Assembly (NCBI RefSeq): GCF_937468385.1
Contig: NZ_CALBWS010000035.1
Location: forward strand, 1 to 59,643
From: Neobacillus rhizosphaerae
Lineage (GTDB): Bacteria; Bacillota; Bacilli; Bacillales; Cytobacillaceae
Length of the DNA: 59,643 nt
Direction of reading: 5' to 3'
Made by a program: the position numbers and the translations under genes. The notes beneath the pieces were generated by a model, which saw nothing but the letters and a program-made list of their open reading frames with translations, searched no databases and was not told the origin of the DNA. Each line of letters begins with the position of its first letter. The first letter of the stretch is position 1. This document shows, one piece after another, positions 51,180 through 59,285 of the stretch.

Positions 51180-51434
51180 TTATACACCTGATACAATCAT
51201 ACCTATATATACTATGACACCACCAACTATTATAAAAATGGTTAGTCCGATATTAAGCAATCCCCACAGGATGATTTTCTTTGAAGTCACTAGATATATA
51301 GAAAATATAAATCCAATTACTAATAACGAGATAAAAGTTTGAATCGAGTATGACCCCGCAACCCCAGTTACTAAAAGAAGAACTGCAACAATAGGAAAAA
51401 CAAATTGTGATAAGGAAATTAGAATCCTAGTCAT
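51180..51434 (-). CDS. Small three-helix membrane protein, 84 aa
   Basis: A mostly hydrophobic protein (VFPIVAVLLLVTGVAGSYSI, FISLLVIGFIFSIYLV, LLNIGLTIFIIVGGVIVYIG), three segments. Unknown family. ATG at 51434 follows AAGAGGGGAG. The longer frame upstream reads through a structured intergenic element and is not genuine. Confidence 0.65.
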   Translation of the reverse strand: MTRILISLSQFVFPIVAVLLLVTGVAGSYSIQTFISLLVIGFIFSIYLVTSKKIILWGLLNIGLTIFIIVGGVIVYIGMIVSGV

Positions 51435-51566
51435 ATTTACTCCCCTCTTCTTTTTAAACATTAACGTTATCGCAATTTTAACATAAAAGTGTATTATTAC
51501 ACTTAATATATTCTTCTTAATTGCATAATAATCCTTCTTGCCAGGGAAATATCTCGGATAAAGAAA

Positions 51567-51643
51567 ACTCGCTGATTGGCGAGTCCATAAGGGCGAAGAA
51601 AGAGGCGTAGTTGCCCTTATGTCTGATAGGGAAGCATTCCTAT
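51567..51643. repeat. Structured intergenic element (three hairpins in a row)
   Basis: ACTCGC/GCGAGT (51567-51584), CATAAGGGC/GCCCTTATG (51586-51621) and ATAGG/CCTAT (51626-51643) form three successive hairpins. It lies just past the terminator of the DUF952 pair and upstream of the 84-aa gene. Possibly a repeat element or an RNA. Confidence 0.5.
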
Positions 51644-51651
51644 TTGCCAAG

Positions 51652-51682
51652 AAAAAAGCGACCTTCTTTTTGGAAGTATCGC
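51652..51682 (-). terminator. Terminator after the DUF952 gene pair
   Basis: GCGA and CTTC pair with GAAG and TCGC (small bulges) around TTTTT; on the minus strand TTTTTTC follows. Confidence 0.7.
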
Positions 51683-51742
51683 AGCCAATATAAACTAACA
51701 ACCTCATATTTTTTAATTGTATGGAAATTCATTCCCAAGCAC

Positions 51743-52147
51743 TTAGGTTACTATCCTTATTTCTTTTACCTTATTTAGTTTTACCCAGCGAGTCTTCTTC
51801 ATTCCCTGTAACAATTTCTCGGATCCATTAGCCAAAACAGGCTCAGCGCCAATTAATATCTCCGTACTTCGAGACCCCGTATAGACTCTATTTACTAATT
51901 CCTTTCCATCAAATAATTCGAGCGTAATGATTTGTCCAACCTCTAGGTCTGCTAAAATTGGCAGCCTGTTCAAAAAATATTGTTTATTGTAATGGTCAAA
52001 CTTCTTATCAATCAGCCTGGTACCCAATATGAATGTTATGATACTGATGATCACGGACCACCAGCCAAGGTTTTTTAAGTATGTGTCTCCGACATACAAA
52101 ACCACTAACAGAAAAGTAATTTTTAAAAACCAATAGAGGAAATTCAT
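51743..52147 (-). CDS. Hypothetical membrane protein, 134 aa
   Basis: Two N-terminal segments (FLYWFLKITFLLVVLYVGDT and WWSVIISIITFILGTRLI) followed by a soluble C-terminal domain (LADLEVGQIITLELFDGKEL...WVKLNKVKEIRIV). Family unknown. ATG at 52147 is one base after the stop of the DUF952 gene, with AAAGGGCG upstream. Confidence 0.65.
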   Translation of the reverse strand: MNFLYWFLKITFLLVVLYVGDTYLKNLGWWSVIISIITFILGTRLIDKKFDHYNKQYFLNRLPILADLEVGQIITLELFDGKELVNRVYTGSRSTEILIGAEPVLANGSEKLLQGMKKTRWVKLNKVKEIRIVT

Positions 52148-52148
52148 T

Positions 52149-52526
52149 TTAACGCCCTTTCGAAAAATCAACAATTCCTCTATATTCCTCAATAATTGAA
52201 CAAGGTAAGTCAAAGCATCCGTCACTGTTTGGCGGAAATTCAACAACTTTAAAAACAGCATCTAAATTTAAAGGGCCATAAATATGCGGAAATAACTTAT
52301 TAGAATTATATAAGTCCTCAAATACAATCTTTGGATTTACCTTTTGTTCTTCAATACATAAAAGGTAAAGTTCTTTTTTTCCTTTATACAAAAAATTAGC
52401 AACTCCAATAACTTGTTCTAAGGTAGAACAGTGGATAAAGCTATCTTTCTCCAAACTCGCTGGACAATATTGTCCATCTACTATCGCCTTTTCCCAATCG
52501 GAAAGACTAATAATGTGTAGAATCAT
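52149..52526 (-). CDS. DUF952 family protein, 125 aa
   Basis: A small protein of the DUF952 family (MILHIISLSDWEKAIVDGQY opening; FIHCSTLEQV and HIYGPLNLDAV segments), whose fold resembles ADP-ribosyl-transfer-type domains but whose role is unknown. I chose ATG at 52526 with AAAGGGGGG upstream. First gene of a two-gene unit. Confidence 0.82.
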   Translation of the reverse strand: MILHIISLSDWEKAIVDGQYCPASLEKDSFIHCSTLEQVIGVANFLYKGKKELYLLCIEEQKVNPKIVFEDLYNSNKLFPHIYGPLNLDAVFKVVEFPPNSDGCFDLPCSIIEEYRGIVDFSKGR

Positions 52527-52559
52527 CTTCCTACCCCCCTTTGATAACTGTCTAAACAA

Positions 52560-52864
52560 TTAATTCTCTCTCGCTGTTAAAATACCTTTATTCTAACCTT
52601 AACCTTCTCTAGTATATATCTGTTTACTCAGATAAAGCGTTTATACTTCTATAAAAATTTTAACTTCCCGATTGAGCAGTTAGGGAAAGAAACTACAAAT
52701 TCAAAATCGGAAATATTCGTTTATTTTTCACAATGATGTTTATTCTCTAACACCGGCATAATATTAGAAATAACTCATTGAAGGGAAATGCTATCTTTAA
52801 TATCTCATCCAACTAACAACCAATATATGGTATTATTTAAAAATACAGATATATCAAAAGGAGG
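52560..52864. other. Intergenic region, nothing recognised
   Basis: A 305-bp AT-rich stretch between divergent genes. No convincing promoter pair, hairpin or frame. Confidence 0.4.
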
Positions 52865-53197
52865 ATGGAGAAAATTAAAAAGCGATTAATAAGCATTATC
52901 ATTACTTTATTAATATTAATAGGACTCAGCTATGGAATAACTAATTATATGAATACAAAATTTATCGATTTTGCCTTTTTTATTGGCTTAACCGTTAGTG
53001 TTATCATTTGGTTTTTTACTTCTAAAGGTGGATACAGTTCTCGAAATCTAGATACGTCAGTTCAGGGAACAACAGGTATGAAAACGGAAAAACAAAAGTA
53101 TGAGTTTTCACCAAGTATCGCCTTTTTAACATCACTGGCGTATACCGCTTTTTCATTTAGCATGCTTTTAATTTATTACCGAAGTTATTTCTTTTAA
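52865..53197 (+). CDS. Hypothetical three-helix membrane protein, 110 aa
   Basis: Segments at about 8-24, 34-51 and 83-107 with a polar loop (YSSRNLDTSVQGTTGMKTEKQ). Unknown family. AAAAGGAGG directly abuts the ATG with no spacer, which is unusual; no better in-frame ATG, GTG or TTG start lies nearby. It has its own terminator. Confidence 0.6.
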   Translation: MEKIKKRLISIIITLLILIGLSYGITNYMNTKFIDFAFFIGLTVSVIIWFFTSKGGYSSRNLDTSVQGTTGMKTEKQKYEFSPSIAFLTSLAYTAFSFSMLLIYYRSYFF

Positions 53198-53203
53198 AAT
53201 AGA

Positions 53204-53243
53204 AAAAGGGCAGCCTGATTATTTCAGCGTTGTCCTTTTGTGG
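53204..53243 (+). terminator. Terminator of the 110-aa gene
   Basis: AAAAGGGCA pairs with TGTCCTTTT (one wobble), with inner CTGA/TCAG pairing. Confidence 0.75.
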
Positions 53244-53329
53244 ATTTTAAGATGATTTGATGGAATAGGGTGCTCTGTTACAACTGATTTCGTTGGAATG
53301 TGAAATCATGAGAGCTCGTTGGTAGGCTA

Positions 53330-53380
53330 TTAGGGGCCAGCCGAACCCCCACCAGTAAACAGAATAGTATATTTCGCCAT
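53330..53380 (-). pseudogene. murG-like 5' remnant or leader peptide, 16 aa
   Basis: A perfect AGGAGG, four bases, then ATG and MAKYTILFTGGGSAGP, stop. The phrase ILFTGGGSAG is the start of MurG (the UDP-GlcNAc transferase of lipid II synthesis), where HVTPN normally follows. Here the gene ends at once. It is either the start of a deleted murG paralogue or a short leader peptide. Confidence 0.6.
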
Positions 53381-53397
53381 ACAACCTCCTGCATAAT

Positions 53398-53450
53398 CAA
53401 TAGGTTCAGTCCCTCACTACTTAAGCGTAGATAGGGATTGAACCTCTATT
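53398..53450. other. Large hairpin upstream of the murG-like remnant
   Basis: AATAG, GTTCA and TCCCT pair with AGGGA, TGAAC and CTATT (small bulges) across a loop of about 17 bases. There is no T-run. It stands in the leader of the remnant, or is the end of the GNAT transcript. Confidence 0.5.
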
Positions 53451-53468
53451 AGAAATCATTTACAATTC

Positions 53469-54257
53469 CTAGCCTTCCTGGATTTCTTTAATGCTTTTAC
53501 CTCCTAAAAAGGCATGGCCAGTAACAAACTTCTTTGCTGTTTGGAACCCATATTTTGAGTAAACCTTTTCAATCTTCTCATTTATCGGAAAAACCCATAA
53601 ATCTTCTATTCTCTTTTTCTTTACTTTTGCTTGGAGGAAATAGATAAGTTCGCCAATCAAACCTTTTCCTCTGAATTCTTCCTTAGTCGCTACGCTCTCC
53701 ATTCGAACTTGGTCCCCATGCTCAAATAAACAAGCTGTCGCACATGCTTCACCATCAAAACGAAGAAGATAATGGGTAAATGCAGGGTGTTTAAACTCTT
53801 CTGTAAAAGCCTTTCCCCTTACATCCCTTCCACCAAACTCCTTAATGCTGCATTCAATTTCTAATGCTTCATTAAAATTATCTTCCGTCACTTTTTCAAT
53901 AATAATTCGATCGCTTCTCTTGTGCCCATAGATTTCCTTGTTCCAGATTTGTATCGGGCTAACTAATTCTTCAAAATGAAATTTGTAAGAAGTTAATTCC
54001 TCAATCAATTTTGATTGTTTTTCAATATCAAATATATAAAAGCGCGGTGTAATGTTTCTTTCCTTATAGAAATGAATCACTTCTTCTATAACGGCCCTTG
54101 GATTTTGTGGGACTTCATGAATATGAGCATGATTAGCATCATAATACTTCGGCAGGTTTTCATTATAAAAAATAAAACCCCATGATGTATTTATTCGCTT
54201 TGCAAAGGTGTCAAGGTATGCAATATCAAGCTCCAAAACCTTTTGTAGTATGTTCAA
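53469..54257 (-). CDS. GNAT family acetyltransferase, two-lobed, about 262 aa
   Basis: A C-terminal GNAT domain (MESVATKEEFRGKGLIGELI with the acetyl-CoA loop; EKVYSKYGFQTAKKFVTG) and an N-terminal lobe of about 120 residues (SWGFIFYNENLPKYYDANHA). Such two-lobed proteins include aminoglycoside-type and unknown GNATs. I chose TTG at 54257: GGAGGAG lies six to eight bases before it, while the ATG five codons upstream lacks a site. Confidence 0.78.
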   Translation of the reverse strand: MNILQKVLELDIAYLDTFAKRINTSWGFIFYNENLPKYYDANHAHIHEVPQNPRAVIEEVIHFYKERNITPRFYIFDIEKQSKLIEELTSYKFHFEELVSPIQIWNKEIYGHKRSDRIIIEKVTEDNFNEALEIECSIKEFGGRDVRGKAFTEEFKHPAFTHYLLRFDGEACATACLFEHGDQVRMESVATKEEFRGKGLIGELIYFLQAKVKKKRIEDLWVFPINEKIEKVYSKYGFQTAKKFVTGHAFLGGKSIKEIQEG

Positions 54258-54363
54258 TATGTTCTCCTCCATTAAACTAAATCAAATATTCCTTATGTTC
54301 TTAAGTGGTTCCTTAATAATTAACTGGCAGACACAAAATAGTCCTGATGTTGGATGGGAACAG

Positions 54364-54735
54364 TTAATCTTTACCCATCCATGGCCCATCTGGAAGTAAA
54401 ATTTCTCCGTTATCTTGAATGACTTTCAATTCAGTTATCTTTGCTTTACTCTTTTTAGAATATGGCATTTTGGTAATGACAATTGGTTTATTGGGATTGG
54501 CTTTTGGAATTTGCTGTGGCCCACTGCTATTTGGCATCGATTCAACACTCTTTGCTTCTGGCGGAAGTGGGTCATTTACATTGTCCATAATGATGATTTT
54601 CTGTTGATTACTTCCTCCGTTTACTATGGGTTTCTTTTCAGGTTGTATATGTACCGGTGCATCTTCTGACTGGGTACAACCAAATAAAGCAGCGCTGATT
54701 ATCAAAATTAAGGATATTAGGAGTAACTTTTTCAT
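54364..54735 (-). CDS. Putative lipoprotein, 123 aa
   Basis: A lipoprotein signal peptide with lipobox LFGC (Cys20) is followed by a proline- and asparagine-rich, probably unstructured chain (QPEKKPIVNGGSNQQKIIIM...PNKPIVITKM). Function unknown; may be anchored outside the membrane. GGAGGG precedes the ATG. Confidence 0.72.
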   Translation of the reverse strand: MKKLLLISLILIISAALFGCTQSEDAPVHIQPEKKPIVNGGSNQQKIIIMDNVNDPLPPEAKSVESMPNSSGPQQIPKANPNKPIVITKMPYSKKSKAKITELKVIQDNGEILLPDGPWMGKD

Positions 54736-54976
54736 TTATCAACCCTCCATTATATAAAATAGACGATTTATATTTCTTTTATGTTTCTAATTATTTTGAA
54801 AATAATCTCTCAAAGATGAAAACAGAAAATACTTTTCTTATTCCAAAAGAAAAAGTAAAGGTACAAGATTTTATTGATAAAAATTAAAATTTGTGGGGGA
54901 TTTTGTTTCTAAATCGGGATGCAAAATAAAAAAATTCACAATTAATAAAATATTAATTTCTAAAATTTCCCTCATG

Positions 54977-54998
54977 GTGTAAAATTACACTATATGAT
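54977..54998 (+). promoter_or_regulatory. Palindrome at the promoter of the 99-aa gene
   Basis: GTGTAA and TTACAC are separated by AA (54977-54990) and abut TATGAT (54993-54998), a plausible -10. No clear -35. Candidate operator. Confidence 0.4.
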
Positions 54999-55017
54999 AA
55001 ATTTAGGAGGAATATTT

Positions 55018-55317
55018 ATGAAGAAATGGTTTGTAATATGGATTTTAAGTATCCCTGTTTGTCTACTAACATTTATGAATTCGTTTTTTATGACAGCTAA
55101 AATTGGTAGCTTTTCACAAGAAGAGTGTAAGCCGAAGTTTATTTTTACACCAAAAGATGTGCAACATTGTAGCGACGTTTATCCGATAGATATATTTCTT
55201 ATTTCCTTAAAAACAGAACCACTTTCATATATTTGTGTAATTTCAGGGCTTTATTTAATTGGATTTATCATTTATTATTTACTCAGAGTAGTGAAACACA
55301 AAAATAATTATTCCTAA
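55018..55317 (+). CDS. Hypothetical membrane protein, 99 aa
   Basis: Two segments (WFVIWILSIPVCLLTFMNSF and YICVISGLYLIGFIIYYLL) flank an extracytoplasmic loop with two cysteines (EECKPKF, VQHCSDV) that could form a disulfide. Unknown family. ATG at 55018 has AGGAGG seven bases upstream. Confidence 0.65.
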   Translation: MKKWFVIWILSIPVCLLTFMNSFFMTAKIGSFSQEECKPKFIFTPKDVQHCSDVYPIDIFLISLKTEPLSYICVISGLYLIGFIIYYLLRVVKHKNNYS

Positions 55318-55344
55318 CCTTAGATGAAGAGGACTATATAATAT

Positions 55345-55380
55345 ACAAAAACTCAGCCGTTCCAAAGCTGAGTTTTTTTG
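55345..55380. terminator. Bidirectional terminator
   Basis: AAAAACTCAGC pairs with GCTGAGTTTTT around a 9-base loop, with T-run on both strands. It overlaps the 3' end of the minus-strand frame at 55353. Confidence 0.88.
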
Positions 55381-55547
55381 TAGAAAAATACACCTATTTT
55401 ATATTTCCTTTGAGTAGCTCCACTAACATACATCTTTTTCTTAGAAGTGTATCTCGTTCCCCAATTATTTGCATAAGATCTCACACCAATACCATCAGGT
55501 ATCGCTTCAACAATATAAGCAGCATTTTTCAAACTAGGCCTTTCCAT
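55353..55547 (-). CDS. Possible small protein or gene fragment, 64 aa
   Basis: Reads MERPSLKNAAYIVEAIPDGI and ends ...KIGVFFYKKTQLWNG, with a balanced, protein-like composition. Its stop codon is inside the terminator stem and no strong ribosome binding site is present. It could be a genuine small gene or a fragment of a longer one. Confidence 0.3.
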   Translation of the reverse strand: MERPSLKNAAYIVEAIPDGIGVRSYANNWGTRYTSKKKMYVSGATQRKYKIGVFFYKKTQLWNG

Positions 55548-55636
55548 TTAGGGTGTTTTCCGATAAACATTATTCCGTTAGCAGAAAGAGAGTACCAAAT
55601 GGCCATGTAAAAACGAAGTCAATTCTTGTAATAGGA

Positions 55637-56179
55637 CTATTTTATAATTCTAATTTCCGAAAAGGGAGATAAAACAAATTCACTCTTCCCTACAATATTT
55701 TCTTGCTTTATGAATCCCAAACCATTACGACTATCCTTGCTCTTCAATCGATTGTCGCCCATCACAAAATATTGGTTTTTAGGAATCACAATTGGACCAA
55801 AATCTTCAGTGAACCTACTTCCTTGTTGTTTAGCTAATTTTAATTTTTGTGACAAATAGTTCTCTTTATATAATTCCCCATTAATAAATAATTGATCACT
55901 GTTCATTTCAATCTTATCCCCTGGGATACCAATGATTCTTTTCACATATTTTTCATTTGGCCCATTAATGATGACAATGTCACCTCTATTAAAACTGTCG
56001 GTATAATAAACTTTATTTACAAAGATTTTTTCATGATCATGTAGTGTAGGTTCCATAGAAGCGCCATCCACTATGTAAGGAGAAAATAGAAATGTCCGAA
56101 TAACCAGTGCTAATCCTAACGCAATAAATATGGTTTTAACCCAAGCTTTTAATTCACCTTTCGTTTTAGAACCCAACAT
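55637..56179 (-). CDS. lepB: Signal peptidase I (type I, SipS/SipT-like), 180 aa
   Basis: A single N-terminal membrane anchor (AWVKTIFIALGLALVIRTFL), then the catalytic serine in GASMEPTL, the lysine region YVKRIIGIPGD and the GDNR motif. The size is that of the small Bacillus signal peptidases. It cleaves signal peptides of secreted proteins such as the nearby M4 protease. I chose ATG at 56179 with GGGAGTG upstream. Confidence 0.95.
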   Translation of the reverse strand: MLGSKTKGELKAWVKTIFIALGLALVIRTFLFSPYIVDGASMEPTLHDHEKIFVNKVYYTDSFNRGDIVIINGPNEKYVKRIIGIPGDKIEMNSDQLFINGELYKENYLSQKLKLAKQQGSRFTEDFGPIVIPKNQYFVMGDNRLKSKDSRNGLGFIKQENIVGKSEFVLSPFSEIRIIK

Positions 56180-56304
56180 TATCAATCACTCCCTCTATTA
56201 TTTACCAAAGTTTCCCTTGTTAGTGAAATATTCAACATTACTGAATCAGATTCCTTCTTAATTCAAGTTTATTTATATCGATGAATGAGCGAGTTAATTT
56301 TCAA

Positions 56305-56341
56305 CAAAAAAACAGAATGACAATGATTGCCACTCTGTTTT
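56305..56341 (-). terminator. Terminator of the VWA-like gene
   Basis: AAACAGA..TG.CAA pairs with TTG.CA..TCTGTTT (small bulges); on the minus strand TTTTTTTG follows. Confidence 0.75.
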
Positions 56342-56469
56342 ATCGTAACTTACTATTCCAATATGCTTAGGGATTCAGTCCTCATGAAAAATAAATACGT
56401 GCAATCAACCGTTTTCTGCATGATTGAAATAAGAAAATCTGTAGATATTCTGTACGCATTTGGATAGTC

Positions 56470-56880
56470 TTAAGCCACTTTAATGGCTTTTCCAAATGGA
56501 ACCCTCGGTAAGAATGCACCGGGGACGAGCCAAAATAACTCATAATTAACTCGATCCATTTCTTCAGAAAAGAAACCTGTTACATCGGTGATATAAAACA
56601 GTGTATCCACTTGCTCTTCCGTTGCCCACTCAAGCGCTAATGTGTAGGAAGATTTCCCATGTGTATAATATTTAATCGTATCACTTTTTACTGGAGAAAT
56701 GCTTCGGATTTTGAAATCTGCTTGAACCAAAATCGTATCTGGTTTCAATTGTTCAAACAATTTAATGATGTTATTGATGAGAATAGCTGGTGCTTCATTT
56801 GTGGAAGTATCCACGACTAAAGCCACCTTTTTGTCTTGACGTTGCTGAATCATAGAAAGTATCGTTTTATGCCATCTCAC
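56470..56880 (-). CDS. VWA-like metallopeptidase-associated domain protein (DUF2201 C-terminus), 136 aa
   Basis: A von Willebrand A-type Rossmann domain: ALVVDTSTN (a MIDAS-like DxSxS start with Thr-Asn), DTLFYITDVTGFF and a C-terminal LVPGAFLPRVPFGKAIKV. That ending is typical of the C-terminal half of DUF2201 putative metallopeptidases, whose N-terminal peptidase half is missing here. GTG at 56880 with AAGGGGG upstream makes it look like a planned short gene rather than a random break. Function unknown. Confidence 0.65.
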   Translation of the reverse strand: MRWHKTILSMIQQRQDKKVALVVDTSTNEAPAILINNIIKLFEQLKPDTILVQADFKIRSISPVKSDTIKYYTHGKSSYTLALEWATEEQVDTLFYITDVTGFFSEEMDRVNYELFWLVPGAFLPRVPFGKAIKVA

Positions 56881-57088
56881 ACCATTTTCCCCCTTTTCTG
56901 AATGTACCAACCTTTTTATTTTGGGTTATTGGGAAATGGTTTATGATTGGATAATATCGGCAGCGAACTACCTTTCAACTAAGCGGAAACTAAAGTCCGT
57001 TTTGCATAATAAAAATTCTTGGTTATGCAAAAGCTAGTTACTTATATTAATTTTTACAGGTACGAATTGAATTGGTCGTTTTCTTAGG

Positions 57089-57373
57089 TTACCTTCGATA
57101 CCTCGCGCCACATGTGAACGTTGTTTTCATTTTCATAAAATCATGCATCAGTGCAGCTTTTCTCCCTTTATCCGTATACCCATTCATTTTGGAGCGGAGG
57201 CAATCCATAAATTCGTAATCACATCGGCAAGGTGAAATCCCTCTGCTTAAACAACGGTCATGTCCCATGCAGCAGGCATCGACATCATTAATCGGAGCAC
57301 CAGGGCCACTGCAGCCAGGGCCACACCATCTATACCCGGGGAAAATGCAGAATCCACGTCTTTTCTTTTGCAA
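57089..57373 (-). CDS. Phospholipase A2-fold protein (parvovirus VP1-like), about 94 aa
   Basis: A cysteine-rich small protein with the PLA2 core: calcium-loop-like YRWCGPGCSGPGAP, then the catalytic DACCMGHDRC (His-Asp). Similar short PLA2-like proteins occur in Bacillus genomes, often annotated as VP1-like. There is no signal peptide, so its role (membrane phospholipid, spore or defence) is unclear. The start is uncertain; TTG at 57373 has GGGAG nine bases upstream. Confidence 0.82.
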   Translation of the reverse strand: MQKKRRGFCIFPGYRWCGPGCSGPGAPINDVDACCMGHDRCLSRGISPCRCDYEFMDCLRSKMNGYTDKGRKAALMHDFMKMKTTFTCGARYRR

Positions 57374-57677
57374 AATCAACAACTCCCATTACAGTTTCAT
57401 GACATACCTGTCAGGTCAGGTACAACATTGATCAATATCAGTTTCTTTACTAATAAATTATGAAATTTCAATAAAATTGAAATGGTAAAATTCCCATGCA
57501 AGTCCATTTTTCGAAAAACAATTTCGATGTTCTTTACCCAAGAATTAGTAATTCGATAAAACCAAACGTATTTTTGGTCCTAGAAAAATCGCAGTTTACG
57601 ACACTCCACTACGATGTTTCTTTTATTCGACGCAACTTGCAAGGGCATTAAAAAAAGCCCTATTTTGTTGAATAGAG

Positions 57678-58712
57678 CTAACACATACTCACTTTATTTT
57701 TGCCATAATTCTTTGAGCGGTATAATCCTTCATCTGCCCGATTTAACAACGAATCTATATTGTCCTCTGGCTGAGAATCTGCTACTCCAAAGCTTGCTGT
57801 CAGCCTTCCAACCTCTTGGAAATCATGTTCTGCGACCTTTTGTCTTAAATATTCTGCGAGCTCGGTGGCATCTTTGCCGCAGACATCCGTAATGATAATA
57901 AATTCTTCTCCACCCCAGCGACCAAAAAGTTCACGTATATCGAGATTCATTTGAATAAGTTCAGACAACTCGACTAAAACGGAGTCGCCAACATTATGAC
58001 CATAAAAGTCATTGATTTTTTTAAAATGATCAATATCAAAAAAGATAATCGAAAAACTTATGTTCATGACCTGAGAATCCTTTAACTTAATTTCCAGCCA
58101 TTCATCAATTCGGTGGCGGTTAGCGATTCCCGTTAATGAATCTACATAGGCATGCTTATTAAAAAGCTCCATTTTTGTATAGGCCTTAAACACATGCTGG
58201 GAGTAATAAAGGACAATAATATAGACCAAGTTAGAAAAATAAAACTGGAAAAGCGAATCAATGGATTCAGCGGGCAGCTTGTTCATGTACATGACTCCAC
58301 CCACCACAGTAATGGCAAATATACTGATGGAAAAATAAAGCCCTTTTTTTATCCCCAGTGTTAAGAAAATTAACATAATATAGATGGGCATCCAAACGAT
58401 AAAATCCCCTAAAGACCCACCTATTTTACCAAGGTCGTTAATAACTGCATCATAAAAGGTCGATACATGATAAAAACTAACCAAAGCTAAATTGGAAAAC
58501 TCAGCAAACCGAACGTACCGATTCTTATACATCAGAACCCAACTAATGATGAACCAAACGGTGAGTGTGTTGTTGACAATGAAATTAAGTTTATTTGCGG
58601 CGTCCATATTTTTAAGAATGGTATTTAAGATAAATGCGATTATTATTAAGGGCACAACCCCTAGAAATATCTTTCTTTTAAGTTCAGCAAGTGATTCAAA
58701 CTGTTTAATCAT
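57678..58712 (-). CDS. Diguanylate cyclase with multi-span membrane domain, 344 aa
   Basis: About six N-terminal membrane segments (residues 15-180) followed by a GGDEF domain (195-344) with intact RWGGEEF and DIDHFKKIND. The I-site RxxD is not present five residues before the motif. It makes c-di-GMP from GTP. A c-di-GMP-I riboswitch lies directly upstream, so translation is probably tuned by its own product. ATG at 58712 follows GGAG by 12 bases; ATG at 58724 abuts GGAG. Confidence 0.92.
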   Translation of the reverse strand: MIKQFESLAELKRKIFLGVVPLIIIAFILNTILKNMDAANKLNFIVNNTLTVWFIISWVLMYKNRYVRFAEFSNLALVSFYHVSTFYDAVINDLGKIGGSLGDFIVWMPIYIMLIFLTLGIKKGLYFSISIFAITVVGGVMYMNKLPAESIDSLFQFYFSNLVYIIVLYYSQHVFKAYTKMELFNKHAYVDSLTGIANRHRIDEWLEIKLKDSQVMNISFSIIFFDIDHFKKINDFYGHNVGDSVLVELSELIQMNLDIRELFGRWGGEEFIIITDVCGKDATELAEYLRQKVAEHDFQEVGRLTASFGVADSQPEDNIDSLLNRADEGLYRSKNYGKNKVSMC

Positions 58713-58721
58713 CGATATGAT

Positions 58722-58764
58722 CATCTCCTAAACCAATCAATGAGATTAGTCCCTCTGAATCCTC
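58722..58764 (-). promoter_or_regulatory. Translational expression platform of the c-di-GMP riboswitch
   Basis: On the minus strand AATCTC (58747-58742) can pair upstream with GAGGATT (58764-58758) or downstream with GAGAT, which covers the GGAG at 58728-58725. The two pairings exclude each other, which would open or close the ribosome binding site. Confidence 0.55.
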
Positions 58765-58872
58765 AAAAATAAGCAACTGGCTGGCATAGTCCTCCACCAC
58801 TTTCATTCGGTGGTGACCTTAGCCCCTCTAGCTTTGCGTCTTTATCTTTCAATAAATTAGCCCTATCTATTT
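58765..58872 (-). ncRNA. c-di-GMP-I (GEMM-I) riboswitch
   Basis: On the minus strand the conserved elements appear in order: a TTTATTGAAAGATAAA hairpin with GAAA tetraloop, GACGCAAAGC, GGGGCTAAGGTC, a variable ACCACC..GGTGG hairpin, and GGACTATGCCAGCCAGTTGC. These match the GEMM-I core seen in other Bacillaceae. P1 can form between ATAGG and CTTAT. Confidence 0.87.
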
Positions 58873-59285
58873 TATTTCCACAGGTGCCGAAGAAGTTTTG
58901 CTATTTTCTGGATGCGATTTTCCCATTTGTAAAATACAATCTTTATTTACCTATTGTAATCGATATTTTGTAGTTTTTATATATCATTTTATGTCGGATT
59001 GGAGTACGATTGTCTATTATTTCTGCAATTAAAGGTTTTAATTTAACCAAATAGAATATATCTATGTAAAAAAATAGTGTCGGATATTATTATATCCGAC
59101 GGTAAATTTTGAAGGATAAATTTGAAAAACTTATGATTTCCTATTAGCTTAAAAAAAGGATTATCTGTATCGATAAAGGGGGAATGATCTGGATGGAAAG
59201 AAAGACTTTTTTGATAATGTAATTACCTTGGTTTGAACCAGAAATTGGCCGCTAGCTTTAAGCAATAAAACTTGTAGAAAACTTC
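58873..59285. other. Intergenic region with a terminator, no gene
   Basis: AT-rich. GTCGGATAT pairs with ATATCCGAC around TATT at 59079-59100, and on the minus strand ACTATTTTTTT follows, so it is the terminator of the right-edge gene. A 61-codon frame at 59161-59346 overlaps that gene and is not real. Confidence 0.55.

Noticed and set aside
51435..51707. N-terminal extension of the 84-aa membrane protein
   Set aside because: It reads through three hairpins and a terminator; a strong ribosome binding site marks ATG at 51434.
53398..53450. tRNA remnant (GGTTCAATCC resembles a T-arm)
   Set aside because: No acceptor, D-arm or anticodon arm can be folded; the segment is one long hairpin.
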